64,000 bases of DNA from Clostridia bacterium (lineage in GTDB: Bacteria > Bacillota > Clostridia > Christensenellales > Aristaeellaceae): contig JAFSKN010000040.1 of assembly GCA_017448975.1 (NCBI GenBank), positions 1 through 64,000 on the forward strand. The letters are read 5' to 3'. How positions within the stretch are numbered: position 1 is the first letter of the stretch; the number at the start of each line of letters is the position of its first letter. Shown here in pieces: positions 49,028 through 58,594 of the stretch. Below the pieces are notes generated by a model that searched no databases, was not told the DNA's origin, and saw only the letters and a program-made list of their open reading frames with translations. A program made the translations under genes and the position numbers.

Positions 49028-50131
49028 ATGAGCGTCAGCATCAATTTCGATCACGTGGTAAAGCGTTACGGCGACAACACCATCATCCCGGATCTGTCGC
49101 TGCAGGTGAAGGAGGGCGAGTTCTTTACGCTGCTGGGCCCTTCCGGCTGCGGAAAAACGACGCTGCTGCGAATGGTGGCGGGCTTTAACAGCATCGAAGG
49201 GGGCACGATCTCCTTCGATTCCCAGGTGATCAACGACATCGCCCCCTCCAAGCGCAACATCGGCATGGTGTTCCAGAATTACGCCGTGTTCCCGCATATG
49301 ACCGTGCGCAAAAACGTGGAATTCGGCCTGAAAAACAGAAAGCTGCCCAAGGAAGAAATCAAAAAGCGGGTGGACGAGATTCTGGAAACCGTGAAGATCA
49401 CCCAGTACGCGGACCGGCTGCCCGAGCGCCTGTCCGGCGGCCAGCAGCAGCGCGTGGCCCTGGCCCGCGCCATCGTGATCCGGCCCAGCCTGCTTTTGAT
49501 GGACGAGCCGCTGTCCAACCTGGACGCCAAGCTGCGCATCGAAATGCGCAACGCCATCAAGCTGATCCAGAACGAGGTGGGCATCACCACCATCTACGTC
49601 ACCCACGACCAGGAAGAGGCCATGGCGGTGTCCGACCGCATCGCCGTGATGCACAACGGCGTGATCCAGCATATTTCCTCGCCCAAATCCATCTACCAGC
49701 GGCCCGCGAACCTGTTCGTGGCCAACTTCATCGGCCACAGCAACACCCTAAATGCCAAGGCGGACGTGAAGGGCGGAAAGCTGGTCTTTGAAAACGGGTA
49801 CGCCCTCCCATACGACGGCTTTTCCCAAAAGGCGAAGGACGGGGATGTGAAGGTGTCCGTGCGGCCGGAGGAATTCATCATCCAGCAGGCGGACCAGCCC
49901 GGCGTGCCCGCCACCGTGAAATCCAGCATTTTCTTAGGGCTGATGACCACATATTTCGTGGAGCTCTTCTCCGGCGAAACGGTGGAGATCACCGACGTCA
50001 GCTCCATTTCCAACATCCTGCCCAACGGCACCAAGGTGAGCCTCACCTTTGAAGCGGAAAAGATCAATATCTTTACGACCGACGGCGAAACCAGCCTGAC
50101 AAAGGGGGTCAACGACGATGCGCACGCCTAA
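49028..50131 (+). CDS. ABC importer ATP-binding protein
   Basis: 367 residues. Walker A is GPSGCGKTT, the signature LSGGQQQRVALARA, Walker B LLLMDEPLSNLD, and the switch His is in YVTHDQEEAM. The C-terminal 120 residues form a TOBE/OB domain as in FbpC/PotA/MalK-type importers. The ATG at 49028 opens the ABC domain directly after an A-G-rich ribosome site; a start 20 codons earlier is possible but would fall in the intergenic hairpin tail. It overlaps the permease gene by 14 bases. Confidence 0.93.
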   Translation: MSVSINFDHVVKRYGDNTIIPDLSLQVKEGEFFTLLGPSGCGKTTLLRMVAGFNSIEGGTISFDSQVINDIAPSKRNIGMVFQNYAVFPHMTVRKNVEFGLKNRKLPKEEIKKRVDEILETVKITQYADRLPERLSGGQQQRVALARAIVIRPSLLLMDEPLSNLDAKLRIEMRNAIKLIQNEVGITTIYVTHDQEEAMAVSDRIAVMHNGVIQHISSPKSIYQRPANLFVANFIGHSNTLNAKADVKGGKLVFENGYALPYDGFSQKAKDGDVKVSVRPEEFIIQQADQPGVPATVKSSIFLGLMTTYFVELFSGETVEITDVSSISNILPNGTKVSLTFEAEKINIFTTDGETSLTKGVNDDAHA

Positions 50132-52118
50132 CGTGATCCGGCCCCGGAAAACGGGCGTCATGATCTTAGGGATCGTGCTGCTGGTGGCGGGCATCGTGCT
50201 GGGTTCCCTGGGCTTGATGGGCAACAGCCAGACGGACTATTATTCCCGCAAGGTGAAGCTGTCCGCCGGGGAATGGATCGAATACGCTACCGGCAAAAAG
50301 GCCGTGGAGCCGCTGACCGACGCCGATTACAAGGGGCGCAACCTGAACGAGTCCGGCAAGGCGAAGCAGACGCTGAACGAACAGCTTGCCAAGGTGACGG
50401 ACCTGGATAAGATCATCATGCCCTACCGCTATATCGGCCTGATCGCGGGCATCCTGATGCTGGTGGGGGGCGCCTGGCTGCTGATCGCCAACGACGTGTG
50501 GCCCATGGTGACGGTGCTGGCGATCATCTTCTACCTGGTGTTCCTGATGTACCCGCTGTATATGCTTTTGCGGCAGGCACTTTTGAACAGCGAAGGGCAA
50601 CTGTCCTTTGAAATGTACGAAAAGATCTTCAGCCGCGCCTATTACAGCAACGCCATCTGGCATTCCCTGCTGATTTCCGCGGTGGTCACCCTGGTTTCCG
50701 TGCTGATCGCCACGCCCATGGCCTACATCATGTCCACCATGAAGATCAAGGGCGCGGGCGTTTTGCAGATCCTGATCCTGGTATCCTCCATGTCCGCCCC
50801 CTTCATCGGGGCCTACGCCTGGATCCAGCTGTGCGGCCGCAACGGCATCGTGACCAACCTGCTGGCAAGCATCGGCATCAACATCGGCGATATCTACGGG
50901 TTTCAGGGCTGCGTGATCGTGATGAGCTTCCAGCTCTACAGCCTGGTGTTCATGTTCATTTCCGGCGCGTTCAAGAGCATGGACAACAGCCTGATCGAGG
51001 CATGCGAAAGCCTGGGCTGCTCCGGCATCAAAAAGGTGTTCAAGGTGGTGCTGCCCCTGATGCTGCCCACCCTGCTGGCGGGCGCGCTGCTGGTGTTCAT
51101 GCGCGCGTTTGCGGACTACGGCACGCCCATGCTGATCGGTGAAAACTACATCACCCTGCCCGTGTTGGTGTATAAAGAATTCTTCAGCGAATTGGGCGGA
51201 TCGGAAAACCTGGCCGCGGCCATTTCCATCATCGCCATCATCATCACCACCAGCGTGTTCCTGCTGCAAAAGTACATCTCCAACCGCAAAATCTTTTCCA
51301 TCAGCGCCCTGCATCCGGTGGAGCGCCACCAGGCCAAGGGCCTAAGGAACGTGCTGGCCCACGTGTACTGCTATGTGATGGTGGGCATCGCCATCATGCC
51401 CCAGGTCCTGGTCATCTTCAATTCCTTCCGCAACACCAGCGGCCGCATGTTCGCCCCGGGCTTCTCGCTCAAGAGCTACGCCGAGGCGTTTGAAACGGTG
51501 AGCCGCTCCATCTGGATGACTTACCTCATGTCCGTCATCGCCATCGTGTGCATCGTGGTGATCGCGTGCATGATCGCCTATCTGGTGGTGCGGCGCAGGA
51601 ACGTGTTCAACGCGTCTGTGGACGTGATGAGCATGTTCCCGGAAACGGTGGCGGGCTCCATCCTGGGCATCGCGCTGCTGACCGCGTTCAACAAGCGCCC
51701 CCTGCTCCTTTCCGGCGGCATGTTCATCATGATCTTAAGCTACGTCATCCGCCGCCTGCCCTACACCATCCGTTCCTCGGCGGCCATCCTGCGCAACATC
51801 CCGCCGTCCATTGAGGAGGCGGCCATCAGCTTGGGCACCAGCAACGTGAAGACCTTCTTCCAGGTGACCACGCCCATGATGATGCCCGGCGTGGTGTCCG
51901 GCGCCATCCTGAGCTGGATCATGATCATCACGGAGCTGTCCACCTCCATCATCCTCTACAACCCCACCACCAAGACCATGACCCTGGAAATCTACAGCCA
52001 GGTCATCCGCGGCAACGACGGTGTGGCCTCCGCCATCTCCGCCATCCTGACCTTCTCCACCGTGATCGCCCTGGCCCTGTTCTTCAAGATCAGCGGCAAG
52101 AAAGAGATCACGATGTAA
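50118..52118 (+). CDS. ABC importer permease, two fused permease domains
   Basis: 666 residues with about 14 membrane helices. Two N-terminal helices and a loop (about 12-130) precede two complete binding-protein-dependent permease domains. Each has an EAA loop for docking the ATPase: EACESLGCSGIKKVFKVVLP in the first and EEAAISLGTSNVKTFFQVTTP in the second. Fused permeases are typical of FbpB/ThiP/PhnU iron, thiamine or phosphonate importers. The long N-terminal region before the first domain is larger than usual. The stop codon is immediately followed by a fold-back element (52118-52278). Confidence 0.92.
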   Translation: MRTPNVIRPRKTGVMILGIVLLVAGIVLGSLGLMGNSQTDYYSRKVKLSAGEWIEYATGKKAVEPLTDADYKGRNLNESGKAKQTLNEQLAKVTDLDKIIMPYRYIGLIAGILMLVGGAWLLIANDVWPMVTVLAIIFYLVFLMYPLYMLLRQALLNSEGQLSFEMYEKIFSRAYYSNAIWHSLLISAVVTLVSVLIATPMAYIMSTMKIKGAGVLQILILVSSMSAPFIGAYAWIQLCGRNGIVTNLLASIGINIGDIYGFQGCVIVMSFQLYSLVFMFISGAFKSMDNSLIEACESLGCSGIKKVFKVVLPLMLPTLLAGALLVFMRAFADYGTPMLIGENYITLPVLVYKEFFSELGGSENLAAAISIIAIIITTSVFLLQKYISNRKIFSISALHPVERHQAKGLRNVLAHVYCYVMVGIAIMPQVLVIFNSFRNTSGRMFAPGFSLKSYAEAFETVSRSIWMTYLMSVIAIVCIVVIACMIAYLVVRRRNVFNASVDVMSMFPETVAGSILGIALLTAFNKRPLLLSGGMFIMILSYVIRRLPYTIRSSAAILRNIPPSIEEAAISLGTSNVKTFFQVTTPMMMPGVVSGAILSWIMIITELSTSIILYNPTTKTMTLEIYSQVIRGNDGVASAISAILTFSTVIALALFFKISGKKEITM

Positions 52119-52278
52119 TACTAAATCCCATCTGAAAGCTTGAATCTTCGGGCGTCTTTTTCGCCCTGGCGTCGCTTCACTCCGGTCAACGTAGCGCTGC
52201 TACGCCTCCCTTCGTTCAGCTTAGCCAGGACGAAAAATCCATCCCGAATCTTTCAATCTTTTAGAAGGTATTTAGTAT
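52118..52278. repeat. MITE-like fold-back element
   Basis: Perfect outer arms ATACTAAAT (52118-52126) and ATTTAGTAT (52270-52278) enclose nested, imperfect arms (GAATC...CGGG and CCCG...GATTC regions, TTTTTCG.CCTGGC and GCCAGG.CGAAAAA). A central palindrome CGTAGC-GCT-GCTACG lies at the tip. It is 161 bases, has no ORF, and begins in the permease stop codon. Confidence 0.65.
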
Positions 52279-52296
52279 AACAGGGTATGCTAAACG

Positions 52297-52335
52297 CAGC
52301 GAGCCAGTCGTTGGACCGGCTCGCTGTATTTTTTT
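52297..52335 (+). terminator. Terminator of the ABC importer operon
   Basis: CAGCGAGCC/GGCTCGCTG stem (52297-52305 and 52318-52326) followed by a T-rich run. Confidence 0.88.
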
Positions 52336-52346
52336 CTGCTTTTTGA

Positions 52347-52562
52347 TCAGCATGTTTCTTCTTCCTTCGCCGCAAACAGCGTGCACCCGGACGCCCGGAA
52401 ATAGGCGATGCGTTCCCGGATGTCGTCGGGGGTGACGGCGAAGCAGGCCGCGAGACAATCCACGCAATAGAAGGACGTAGCCCCGCGGTTGACGAGCTTT
52501 TTGGTCACGGCGATTTCATCGGCGGTGAGGGGGCGGCAGCAAGTTACACAGTTCATACGCAT
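52347..52562 (-). CDS. Small zinc-ribbon protein of unknown function
   Basis: 71 residues with two Cys pairs, MNCVTCCRPL and FYCVDCLAACF, spaced like a zinc ribbon, followed by a helical C terminus ending CTLFAAKEEETC. Small proteins of this shape, with KLVNRGATSFYC, seem widespread in Clostridia but have no assigned function as far as I know. Met1 and Met3 are both possible starts and no strong ribosome site was seen. It is isolated, between the importer terminator and a family-2 repeat. Confidence 0.7.
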   Translation of the reverse strand: MRMNCVTCCRPLTADEIAVTKKLVNRGATSFYCVDCLAACFAVTPDDIRERIAYFRASGCTLFAAKEEETC

Positions 52563-52630
52563 CTGTCAAAGAATAAGGATTGAGAACATGTTCATCCTAT
52601 AGAAGCCTTTTTTGCAGCTTTCTCGGAAGG

Positions 52631-52736
52631 GGACGAAACGCGGACAGACGCCAGTGGCGGATGTCCTGTCCGCGCTGAGATCAGCCGAAACGAGCAATGT
52701 CCGCATGAAGCGGACTTGCGACGATTGAGGCTGCGG
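52631..52736 (-). repeat. Family-2 repeat copy d
   Basis: Minus-strand unit with GTCCGC/GCGGAC (52699-52715), the TTTCGGCTGATCTCA segment and CGCGGACAG/CTGTCCGCG (52639-52647 and 52666-52674), ending GTTTCGTCC. It is the only copy outside the 23-kb cluster. A G-rich tract follows at 52742-52750. Confidence 0.85.
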
Positions 52737-52801
52737 AACCTGGGGGGGGGAAAACCGCTCTTTTGCTCCATAGGGCCTACTTCTGTACATTTTTTCTCGA
52801 C

Positions 52802-55492
52802 TTAAAATCCGTATTTTACCCAATGCTGTATATTCGTTATTCCCTCTCCTGGTTGAACTTCTGTGCCAGACTCTACTGTTTCTGATTCTTCTTTAACATA
52901 GGTATAAAGTTTTTCATAATCAGTATAATCTTGTTTATAAACATCGAATCTCCACCACCATTGACTTGCATCTTCTGCTATACCACGCCATGCGTAGCGT
53001 AATGGATCTACATCAAGAATCGAGCCATCAGGCCGAGTCCATGTTGTTCCATAGTTCTCGGCAGATTCAAAAGCATCAAAGAAAACAAAGTCGCGATATA
53101 CAGAACCTGATATATTGACATTAAGTTTACGAGCATCTTCTACTAGCACGTTGTAATTTCCATCATAGACAGCATCAACAAATGTCCAATGCCAATAGAT
53201 ATAGGAAACATGAGATGCTTTGCCTACTTCGCGTTTTGTGGATGCGCCTTCACTATTGCTTAAAGCGTTTTTGTTATATGCACTATATAAGGCATTCCCT
53301 GTATCAAATCCTGTGGGATAAGAAGCATATTCCCATGTTCCCGTTCCAGCTTGCTGCCACTCAAATCCTGATTGTGTCCATCCTTCAAGACTTGTTTCCT
53401 TTGATGTTGTTGTTTCTGTAGTTGTCAGCTTATATCTCCATTTTTCTTCTGTAATATGTGCACCATTCGGAACTTCAGATTCTAATACCCATCCGTTAGT
53501 AATTGGAACAAAAGTCAAATTGTTTTCTGTAGCGTAGGTCTCTGCTCTGGAACCTGTATATCCGTATATCAACACATCGCCAAATGCGTTGTTACCAATT
53601 CGCGTTACTGTTTTCGGAACAACGATAACATCTGCATTCGTGTTGATGAACGCTTCATCATCTATCTCCGTCAACAAAGTAGGCAGAACAAAAATGTTTT
53701 CAAGGCTTCTTTCCCAGACTGCATATAAGGTTATATCGGCACGTTCCGTGTATTCGTCTCCAGGCATATATGACGGTACTAATGCGGATCTATCCTCAGA
53801 CCATCCAAGGAAGTGATAGTGGTTCCTATGAGGAATTGTTGATGAAATTTCACCATTTTCCCCTGAATACGTTTGTGATTCAGGCGGATTTTCACCACCG
53901 TTAGCATCATATTGAATAGTGTAATCTAAAACTGAAGGCACCGTGAGTAATAAGCAGGGATATTGATTCGATCCGACGTTCGACGAGTTTCCACCGGAAG
54001 TCGCATTATCAAAGACATAAATATGAGTTAGATATTCACAATCCAGTTGATTCCCATGATCAGAAACAGAAACCCGATATGTCCCTTTTCCATTCGAAAT
54101 CGTGCCCAAATGCCATATCAAGTCATCTTGCCCATTATTGATTGTCCAAGTAGGAAATTCTATTCTTTTAATCCCCCAATTCATATCCAAATCACATGTT
54201 ATAGTATAACCAGTCGGATCAACATTAGAGACTACAACATTGGAAATTGGCGAAGGTACTTCTGCGCTACATGAAGCAACCTCAGAATTACCATCATAAT
54301 CATATGCATAAATATGAGTTGTATAAAGGCAACCTGCACGCCGATTATGATCTGATGTTTTTATAACGCATGTTGCGGTATTTCCAGAAACTGTACCTTC
54401 ATGCCAAATAGCGTTACCACCTGTTTGTCCTTCGTACCAGGTAGGAAATTTAACGCTTGCAATACCCACATTATCCGAAACATTACACGTTATAGTATAT
54501 CCTGTTGAAGAAACATTAGATACCTGAATATTTGAAATGGAAGGTTTGACGGAATCTCTAGCTGGAACATCAACAGTGATTCCTGCGCTTTCACTATTTC
54601 CTGAAGTGTCAAATGCATAAATATGGGTAACATAACGACAATTAGTCTGATTGCCATGTTCGCTTGTATTTACTCTGAAAGTCACCGTGTTTCCTGATAA
54701 TGAACCAGTAGCGGCAGGATTAGTTCCCCAATCAGAGATAATATCATCATGACCATTGGGCTCAGTCCATGTTGGGAAAGCAACGTGATGAATTCCAACA
54801 TTATCCGAAACGGTACATGTTACTGTATACCCGGAAGATGATACGTCTTTATATTTTATGTTTGTTATAGTCGGTTTTGTACCATCTCCTGGGCTTATAG
54901 AGTATCCTGTAACATGCCAATAATAATTTGCATGTGCTAAAATATTGTCTTGGCTACCATACCAGGTACCCAAGAGTGTTGATGTAAGTGGTATTCTACC
55001 AAGAGAATAACCTGGAGAAGGGTCTGCGCAATAGATGGTATCCCCCTCATAATCAGTAACATAAACTGCATGAGATTTATTCCAGTTATATGATCCATCG
55101 CTATTTACATAAACACTGTACAGCATAAATCCTTCAGTGTGTGAATTGATTAATCGTTTTACGCTGTCAAGTGACATGGAACCAACATAAACCCTTTGGA
55201 CTGAAATCGAGTTGCCCCCGAATCTATAAGTAAAGCTTGCATACAGGCCATCATTTCCCCAAGCAGTGCCACTAACTTTGCTTTCCGTGATATCAGCGTT
55301 CCAACTAGCATAGTTACTTAAATATGCACGTGCTCGCATCATCATAGTTGTCGAAGCAAGAGTGCATGTTAAACCACCTGCCTGTGTAATATAAACACTA
55401 GCAGGTATCGCTGTTTGGGCATTGGCTGTTAGACAGAATGACAGCAAAGTAAGTAATATTGCCACTGAAACAAGACAAATCTTCTTTCTCAT
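52802..55492 (-). CDS. Large secreted C39-like cysteine peptidase with Bsp-like and InlB-type repeats
   Basis: 896 residues, strikingly AT-rich. A signal peptide (about 1-25) is followed by a C39/papain-like domain with a visible catalytic set: Gln37, Cys43 (ITQAGGLTCTLAST), His141 (KSHAVYVTDYEGD) and Asp157 (YCADPSP). Three repeats of about 95 residues follow (about 212-505), each with TGYTITC-VSDN-GI--V-FPTW and a THIYA.D..GN ending, resembling GBS-Bsp-like repeats. Next come an InlB/Flg_new-type domain (YTIQYDANGGENPP to ITLYAVW) and a leucine-rich-like stretch (VIVVPKTVTRIGNNAF). The C-terminal 250 residues are rich in Trp, Tyr and Thr and unrecognised. It probably acts on surface or extracellular targets. 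The start at 55492 opens the signal peptide; composition suggests transfer. Confidence 0.85.
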   Translation of the reverse strand: MRKKICLVSVAILLTLLSFCLTANAQTAIPASVYITQAGGLTCTLASTTMMMRARAYLSNYASWNADITESKVSGTAWGNDGLYASFTYRFGGNSISVQRVYVGSMSLDSVKRLINSHTEGFMLYSVYVNSDGSYNWNKSHAVYVTDYEGDTIYCADPSPGYSLGRIPLTSTLLGTWYGSQDNILAHANYYWHVTGYSISPGDGTKPTITNIKYKDVSSSGYTVTCTVSDNVGIHHVAFPTWTEPNGHDDIISDWGTNPAATGSLSGNTVTFRVNTSEHGNQTNCRYVTHIYAFDTSGNSESAGITVDVPARDSVKPSISNIQVSNVSSTGYTITCNVSDNVGIASVKFPTWYEGQTGGNAIWHEGTVSGNTATCVIKTSDHNRRAGCLYTTHIYAYDYDGNSEVASCSAEVPSPISNVVVSNVDPTGYTITCDLDMNWGIKRIEFPTWTINNGQDDLIWHLGTISNGKGTYRVSVSDHGNQLDCEYLTHIYVFDNATSGGNSSNVGSNQYPCLLLTVPSVLDYTIQYDANGGENPPESQTYSGENGEISSTIPHRNHYHFLGWSEDRSALVPSYMPGDEYTERADITLYAVWERSLENIFVLPTLLTEIDDEAFINTNADVIVVPKTVTRIGNNAFGDVLIYGYTGSRAETYATENNLTFVPITNGWVLESEVPNGAHITEEKWRYKLTTTETTTSKETSLEGWTQSGFEWQQAGTGTWEYASYPTGFDTGNALYSAYNKNALSNSEGASTKREVGKASHVSYIYWHWTFVDAVYDGNYNVLVEDARKLNVNISGSVYRDFVFFDAFESAENYGTTWTRPDGSILDVDPLRYAWRGIAEDASQWWWRFDVYKQDYTDYEKLYTYVKEESETVESGTEVQPGEGITNIQHWVKYGF

Positions 55493-55784
55493 ACTGATCT
55501 CCGTCTCCTCCCCATAATGTCCTCTCAAGGAAAACAATAAGCCTTAAAAGGATCCTACACAAATAGCTTGCAGGTGCCATAATGGTTACACAATTCCATT
55601 ACGATATATAGTAGCATATAACCATGCTTTTGTGCAATACAAAAAACATGCGCACCCAGGGCAATCGCTTACGAAAAAGCCCAGTTTTTCACAACAGATA
55701 AGGCATAAGGGAAAGACCAGGCACAGCGCTGCCGTTTACCAGTACTTTGGCTTCAAAGAGCGGTTTCCCCCAAGCATATCATAT

Positions 55785-56966
55785 TCATACCGCTTCCATC
55801 CGGGCCACCAGCACCCTGCAGCCGTGGGCTTCCACCGATTGATGGAAGTAATCCCGGTGCAGGCCTAAGTCTTCCCCGGTGATGGCGTCGGTGAAGTGGA
55901 GGCCCACGCCGCTGCCGTAGGGCAGGCCCGCATCGGCGAAAATGAAGGGCAGCTCGCCCCGCTTGGGCGCGAAATTGAAGTAGCCCACGGCAAATTCATG
56001 ATCGCTCATGTGCTTAAAGAGGGTCAGGCCCGCGTCGGGGTATTCGTGCCACCAGGAGTTGGTTTCCGGGTCGTATTCCGTGTTCAGCACCCGGCCCCGG
56101 TACACGGTCTGGGGCACGCGGCATTCCGCGTCCTGATCGATGCGCAGCAGGCCCCGGTTCAGCACCAGGCTTTCCGCAAAGGGCGCCATGTTCCTCACGT
56201 CGCCGCCTAACATCAGGGGCGCGCCGAACATGCACCACAGGGCGAACTGGGTCTGGTAATCGGTGTCGGTGCAGGCTTGGCCTAAGGCCACGTTGCCCTT
56301 GCCGTACATGCCCACGGTGAGCATGTCCATATCGTTGAAGCACGAAGGGCCGCTCATGCAGAAATTATCCAATTGGCTGCGGGCGATGCGGGAAAAGGAC
56401 TGGAAATTGTCCTGAATATCGCCGGTGGAGCGGTACATGTGCACGCCCAAGGACTTCATCCACTTCCAGGGCTCGTCCGTGCCCCAGTTGCAGGCGGCGA
56501 ACAGGATATCCCGCCCGGAGGCTTTCAGGGCCATGCTCATGGCGGCGTAGCGGTTTTTCCCGTCGGCGCTGGCGGGGAAATTGCAGAAATCGTATTTCAG
56601 GTAGTCCACGCCCCACTCGGCGAAGGTGCGGGCGTCCACAAATTCATGGTCGAAGGAGGATGGATAGCCCGCGCAGGTCTGCACCCCGGCGCAGGAATAC
56701 ATGCCGAACTTGAAGCCCAGGCTGTGCACGTAATCGGCAAGGGCTTTCATGCCGTGGGGAAATTTGGCGGGGTCCGGCACTAAACGCCCGTTTTCGTCCC
56801 GCTCCTTCAGGCTCCAGCAGTCGTCGATGACGATATAGTTATAGCCCGCGTCCAAATAGCCCTTTTCCTTCATCACCCGGGCCGTTTCCCGGATCAGTTC
56901 GTCGGAAATGTTGCTGCCGAAGGTGTTCCAGCTGTTCCAGCCCATGGGGGGAGTGAGTAAGTTCAT
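55785..56966 (-). CDS. GH27 alpha-galactosidase
   Basis: 393 residues with no signal peptide. GH27 marks are the start PPMGWNSWNTFG, YIVIDDCW, LGFKFGMYSCAGVQTCAGYPSS, the nucleophile in DYLKYDFCNF (Asp126) and the acid/base in RSTGDIQDNF (Asp183). A C-terminal beta domain follows. It removes terminal alpha-galactose from raffinose-type sugars, galactomannan or glycolipids, here on imported oligosaccharides. The ATG at 56966 follows CGGAGGT; the frame is open for 101 more codons upstream, but these read through family-1 copy G. Confidence 0.93.
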   Translation of the reverse strand: MNLLTPPMGWNSWNTFGSNISDELIRETARVMKEKGYLDAGYNYIVIDDCWSLKERDENGRLVPDPAKFPHGMKALADYVHSLGFKFGMYSCAGVQTCAGYPSSFDHEFVDARTFAEWGVDYLKYDFCNFPASADGKNRYAAMSMALKASGRDILFAACNWGTDEPWKWMKSLGVHMYRSTGDIQDNFQSFSRIARSQLDNFCMSGPSCFNDMDMLTVGMYGKGNVALGQACTDTDYQTQFALWCMFGAPLMLGGDVRNMAPFAESLVLNRGLLRIDQDAECRVPQTVYRGRVLNTEYDPETNSWWHEYPDAGLTLFKHMSDHEFAVGYFNFAPKRGELPFIFADAGLPYGSGVGLHFTDAITGEDLGLHRDYFHQSVEAHGCRVLVARMEAV

Positions 56967-57015
56967 AAGGACCTCCGTGTGTTTTAATTGTATAATATCC
57001 AGTAAAAGAAACCGG

Positions 57016-57336
57016 CGGGGCTTTGCCCCGAACCCCACCAGGGGGTTGAACCCCCTGGACCCACGCCTGCCGATGCTGCTCGTTTGAGAAATCGTTATTG
57101 GTTCCGGTTGCTTAGTGGGTTTTCGGAAAGCAGTGAGCTTCTGGCCTAAGAAAGCCGGGAAAATCCCAGGAAAAAAGCTCGCTTTTTCCTGGGGATTATT
57201 CCCCGGATGCTTTGCATCCGGGTTGGCGTCCAAAGGACGCCAGGCCAGAAGCACAACGGCGTCAGGCAATATCCGCTATTGAGGGTCCAGGGGCATCATG
57301 CCCCTGGCGCAGGGTCTGGGGCCGCGGAGGCCCCAG
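57016..57336. repeat. Family-1 structured repeat, copy G
   Basis: CGGGGC/GCCCCG (57016-57030), then AGGGGGTT/AACCCCCT, a core hairpin tipped by AAAAGCTCGCTTTT, CCGGATGC/GCATCCGG, GGCGTCC/GGACGCC, then AGGGGCAT/ATGCCCCT and CTGGGGCC/GGCCCCAG at the right end. It lies between the GH27 start and the uxuA stop. Confidence 0.83.
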
Positions 57337-57345
57337 CATCCTCTC

Positions 57346-58419
57346 TTATTTGTTTCCCTTGTCGATCGCTTCCCACAGCCCGTTGATATATGCCGCGCCG
57401 AGGGCCCGGTCGTACAGGCCGTAACCGGGGCGGCCCTGCTCGTCCCAGATCATGCGGCCATGGTCGGGGCGGATGTAGGTGTCGGGGCAGGTGTCATAGA
57501 TGGCTTTCACGATTTCATAGAGGTCCAGGTCGCCGGTGCAGCTTAGGTGCGCCGCCTCGCGGAAGTGATGGTGGCCTAAATACTTCACGTTGCGCACGTG
57601 CATGGCCCCGATGCGGTTCATTTCGCCGAAATGGCGGATGATCTTGGGGATGTCGTTATCGGGATTGCTGCCTAAGGAACCGGTGCACAGGCAGAGCGTG
57701 TTGGCGGGGCTGTCATGCAGCTTCACCATCTTGTCGAAGTCGTCCTGGCTGTGGGTGATGCGGGGCAGGCCGAAGATGGGCCAGGCGGGGTCGTCGGGAT
57801 GGCAGGCCATGCGCACGCCCACTTCCTCGCACACGGGAATCACGGCGTCTAAGAAATACTTGAAGTTCTTGCGCAGGTCGTCCGGGCCGATGCTCTCATA
57901 CTGCTTGAGGGTGGTTTCGAGAAGCGCCAGGCGCTCCGGCTCCCAGCCGGGCAGGGTGAAACCGTGGCTGTCCTCGGCGGTCTTGCGCACAATTTCGACG
58001 GGGCCCATTTCGCCTAAGTCCTTTTCATCGAAGTACAGGCTGTTGCTGCCGTCCTCGGGAATGACCCGGGCCAGGTCGGTGCGCAGCCAGTCGAACACCG
58101 GCATGAAGTTGTACACGATCACCTTGACGCCGTGCCTGGCCAGCATGCGGATGGTGGAAATGTAGTTGGCAATGTATTCCTCGCGGCTGGGCAGGCCCAT
58201 CTTGATGTCCTCGTGGACGTTGACGCTTTCGATCACTTCGATCTCCAGCCCGGCGTCGTTCACTTCTTTTTTCAGGGCCACAAATTCATCCTCGGGCCAG
58301 TCCACGCCCGCGGGCTTGTCCAGCAGGCCCATGAGGCCCGTCATGCCGGGAATTTGCTTCACGTATTTCAGGGGAATGGGGTCGATGGCGCTGCCATACC
58401 AGCGGAAGGTCATTTTCAT
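57346..58419 (-). CDS. uxuA: Mannonate dehydratase
   Basis: 357 residues. It dehydrates D-mannonate to 2-keto-3-deoxygluconate in hexuronate breakdown, using Fe2+ or Mn2+. UxuA marks are the N-terminal [56 protein letters not shown], the metal-binding HVRNVK region and [11 protein letters not shown] near the C terminus. Its substrate is made by fructuronate reductase, for which the gene at 9258 is a candidate, about 47 kb away and on the other side of the origin. It has a good promoter and is otherwise alone. Confidence 0.96.
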   Translation of the reverse strand: MKMTFRWYGSAIDPIPLKYVKQIPGMTGLMGLLDKPAGVDWPEDEFVALKKEVNDAGLEIEVIESVNVHEDIKMGLPSREEYIANYISTIRMLARHGVKVIVYNFMPVFDWLRTDLARVIPEDGSNSLYFDEKDLGEMGPVEIVRKTAEDSHGFTLPGWEPERLALLETTLKQYESIGPDDLRKNFKYFLDAVIPVCEEVGVRMACHPDDPAWPIFGLPRITHSQDDFDKMVKLHDSPANTLCLCTGSLGSNPDNDIPKIIRHFGEMNRIGAMHVRNVKYLGHHHFREAAHLSCTGDLDLYEIVKAIYDTCPDTYIRPDHGRMIWDEQGRPGYGLYDRALGAAYINGLWEAIDKGNK

Positions 58420-58470
58420 AAGCTCGGGCTCCTTTCCGATGTGCCGTAATCGCTCTTATGGAATAAGAAT

Positions 58471-58499
58471 ATTATGGCAAAAAAACGATCAGATGTCAA
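58471..58499 (-). promoter_or_regulatory. Promoter of uxuA
   Basis: Minus-strand TTGACA (58494-58499), 17-base spacer, CATAAT (58471-58476). Confidence 0.7.
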
Positions 58500-58529
58500 A
58501 TAGATTCTTGTGGATTTTAAGGCGCGGCG

Positions 58530-58558
58530 TTTACTTTTCGCGCCCTTTATGGTACAAT
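58530..58558 (+). promoter_or_regulatory. Promoter of the secreted Cys-His protein gene
   Basis: TTTACT (58530-58535), 17-base spacer, TACAAT (58553-58558). The predicted transcript would begin about 30 bases before the CTG at 58595, supporting a start in that area. Confidence 0.65.
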
Positions 58559-58594
58559 CCCATTGGATTTCACGCAAAAGGCAGGTGAAACAAG

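Noticed and set aside
52566-52823. Minus-strand small ORF after the zinc-ribbon gene
   Set aside because: Most of it is translation of family-2 repeat copy d.
56967-57269. Upstream extension of the GH27 alpha-galactosidase
   Set aside because: It translates family-1 repeat G; GGAGGT before 56966 and the family start PPMGWNSW support the shorter form.
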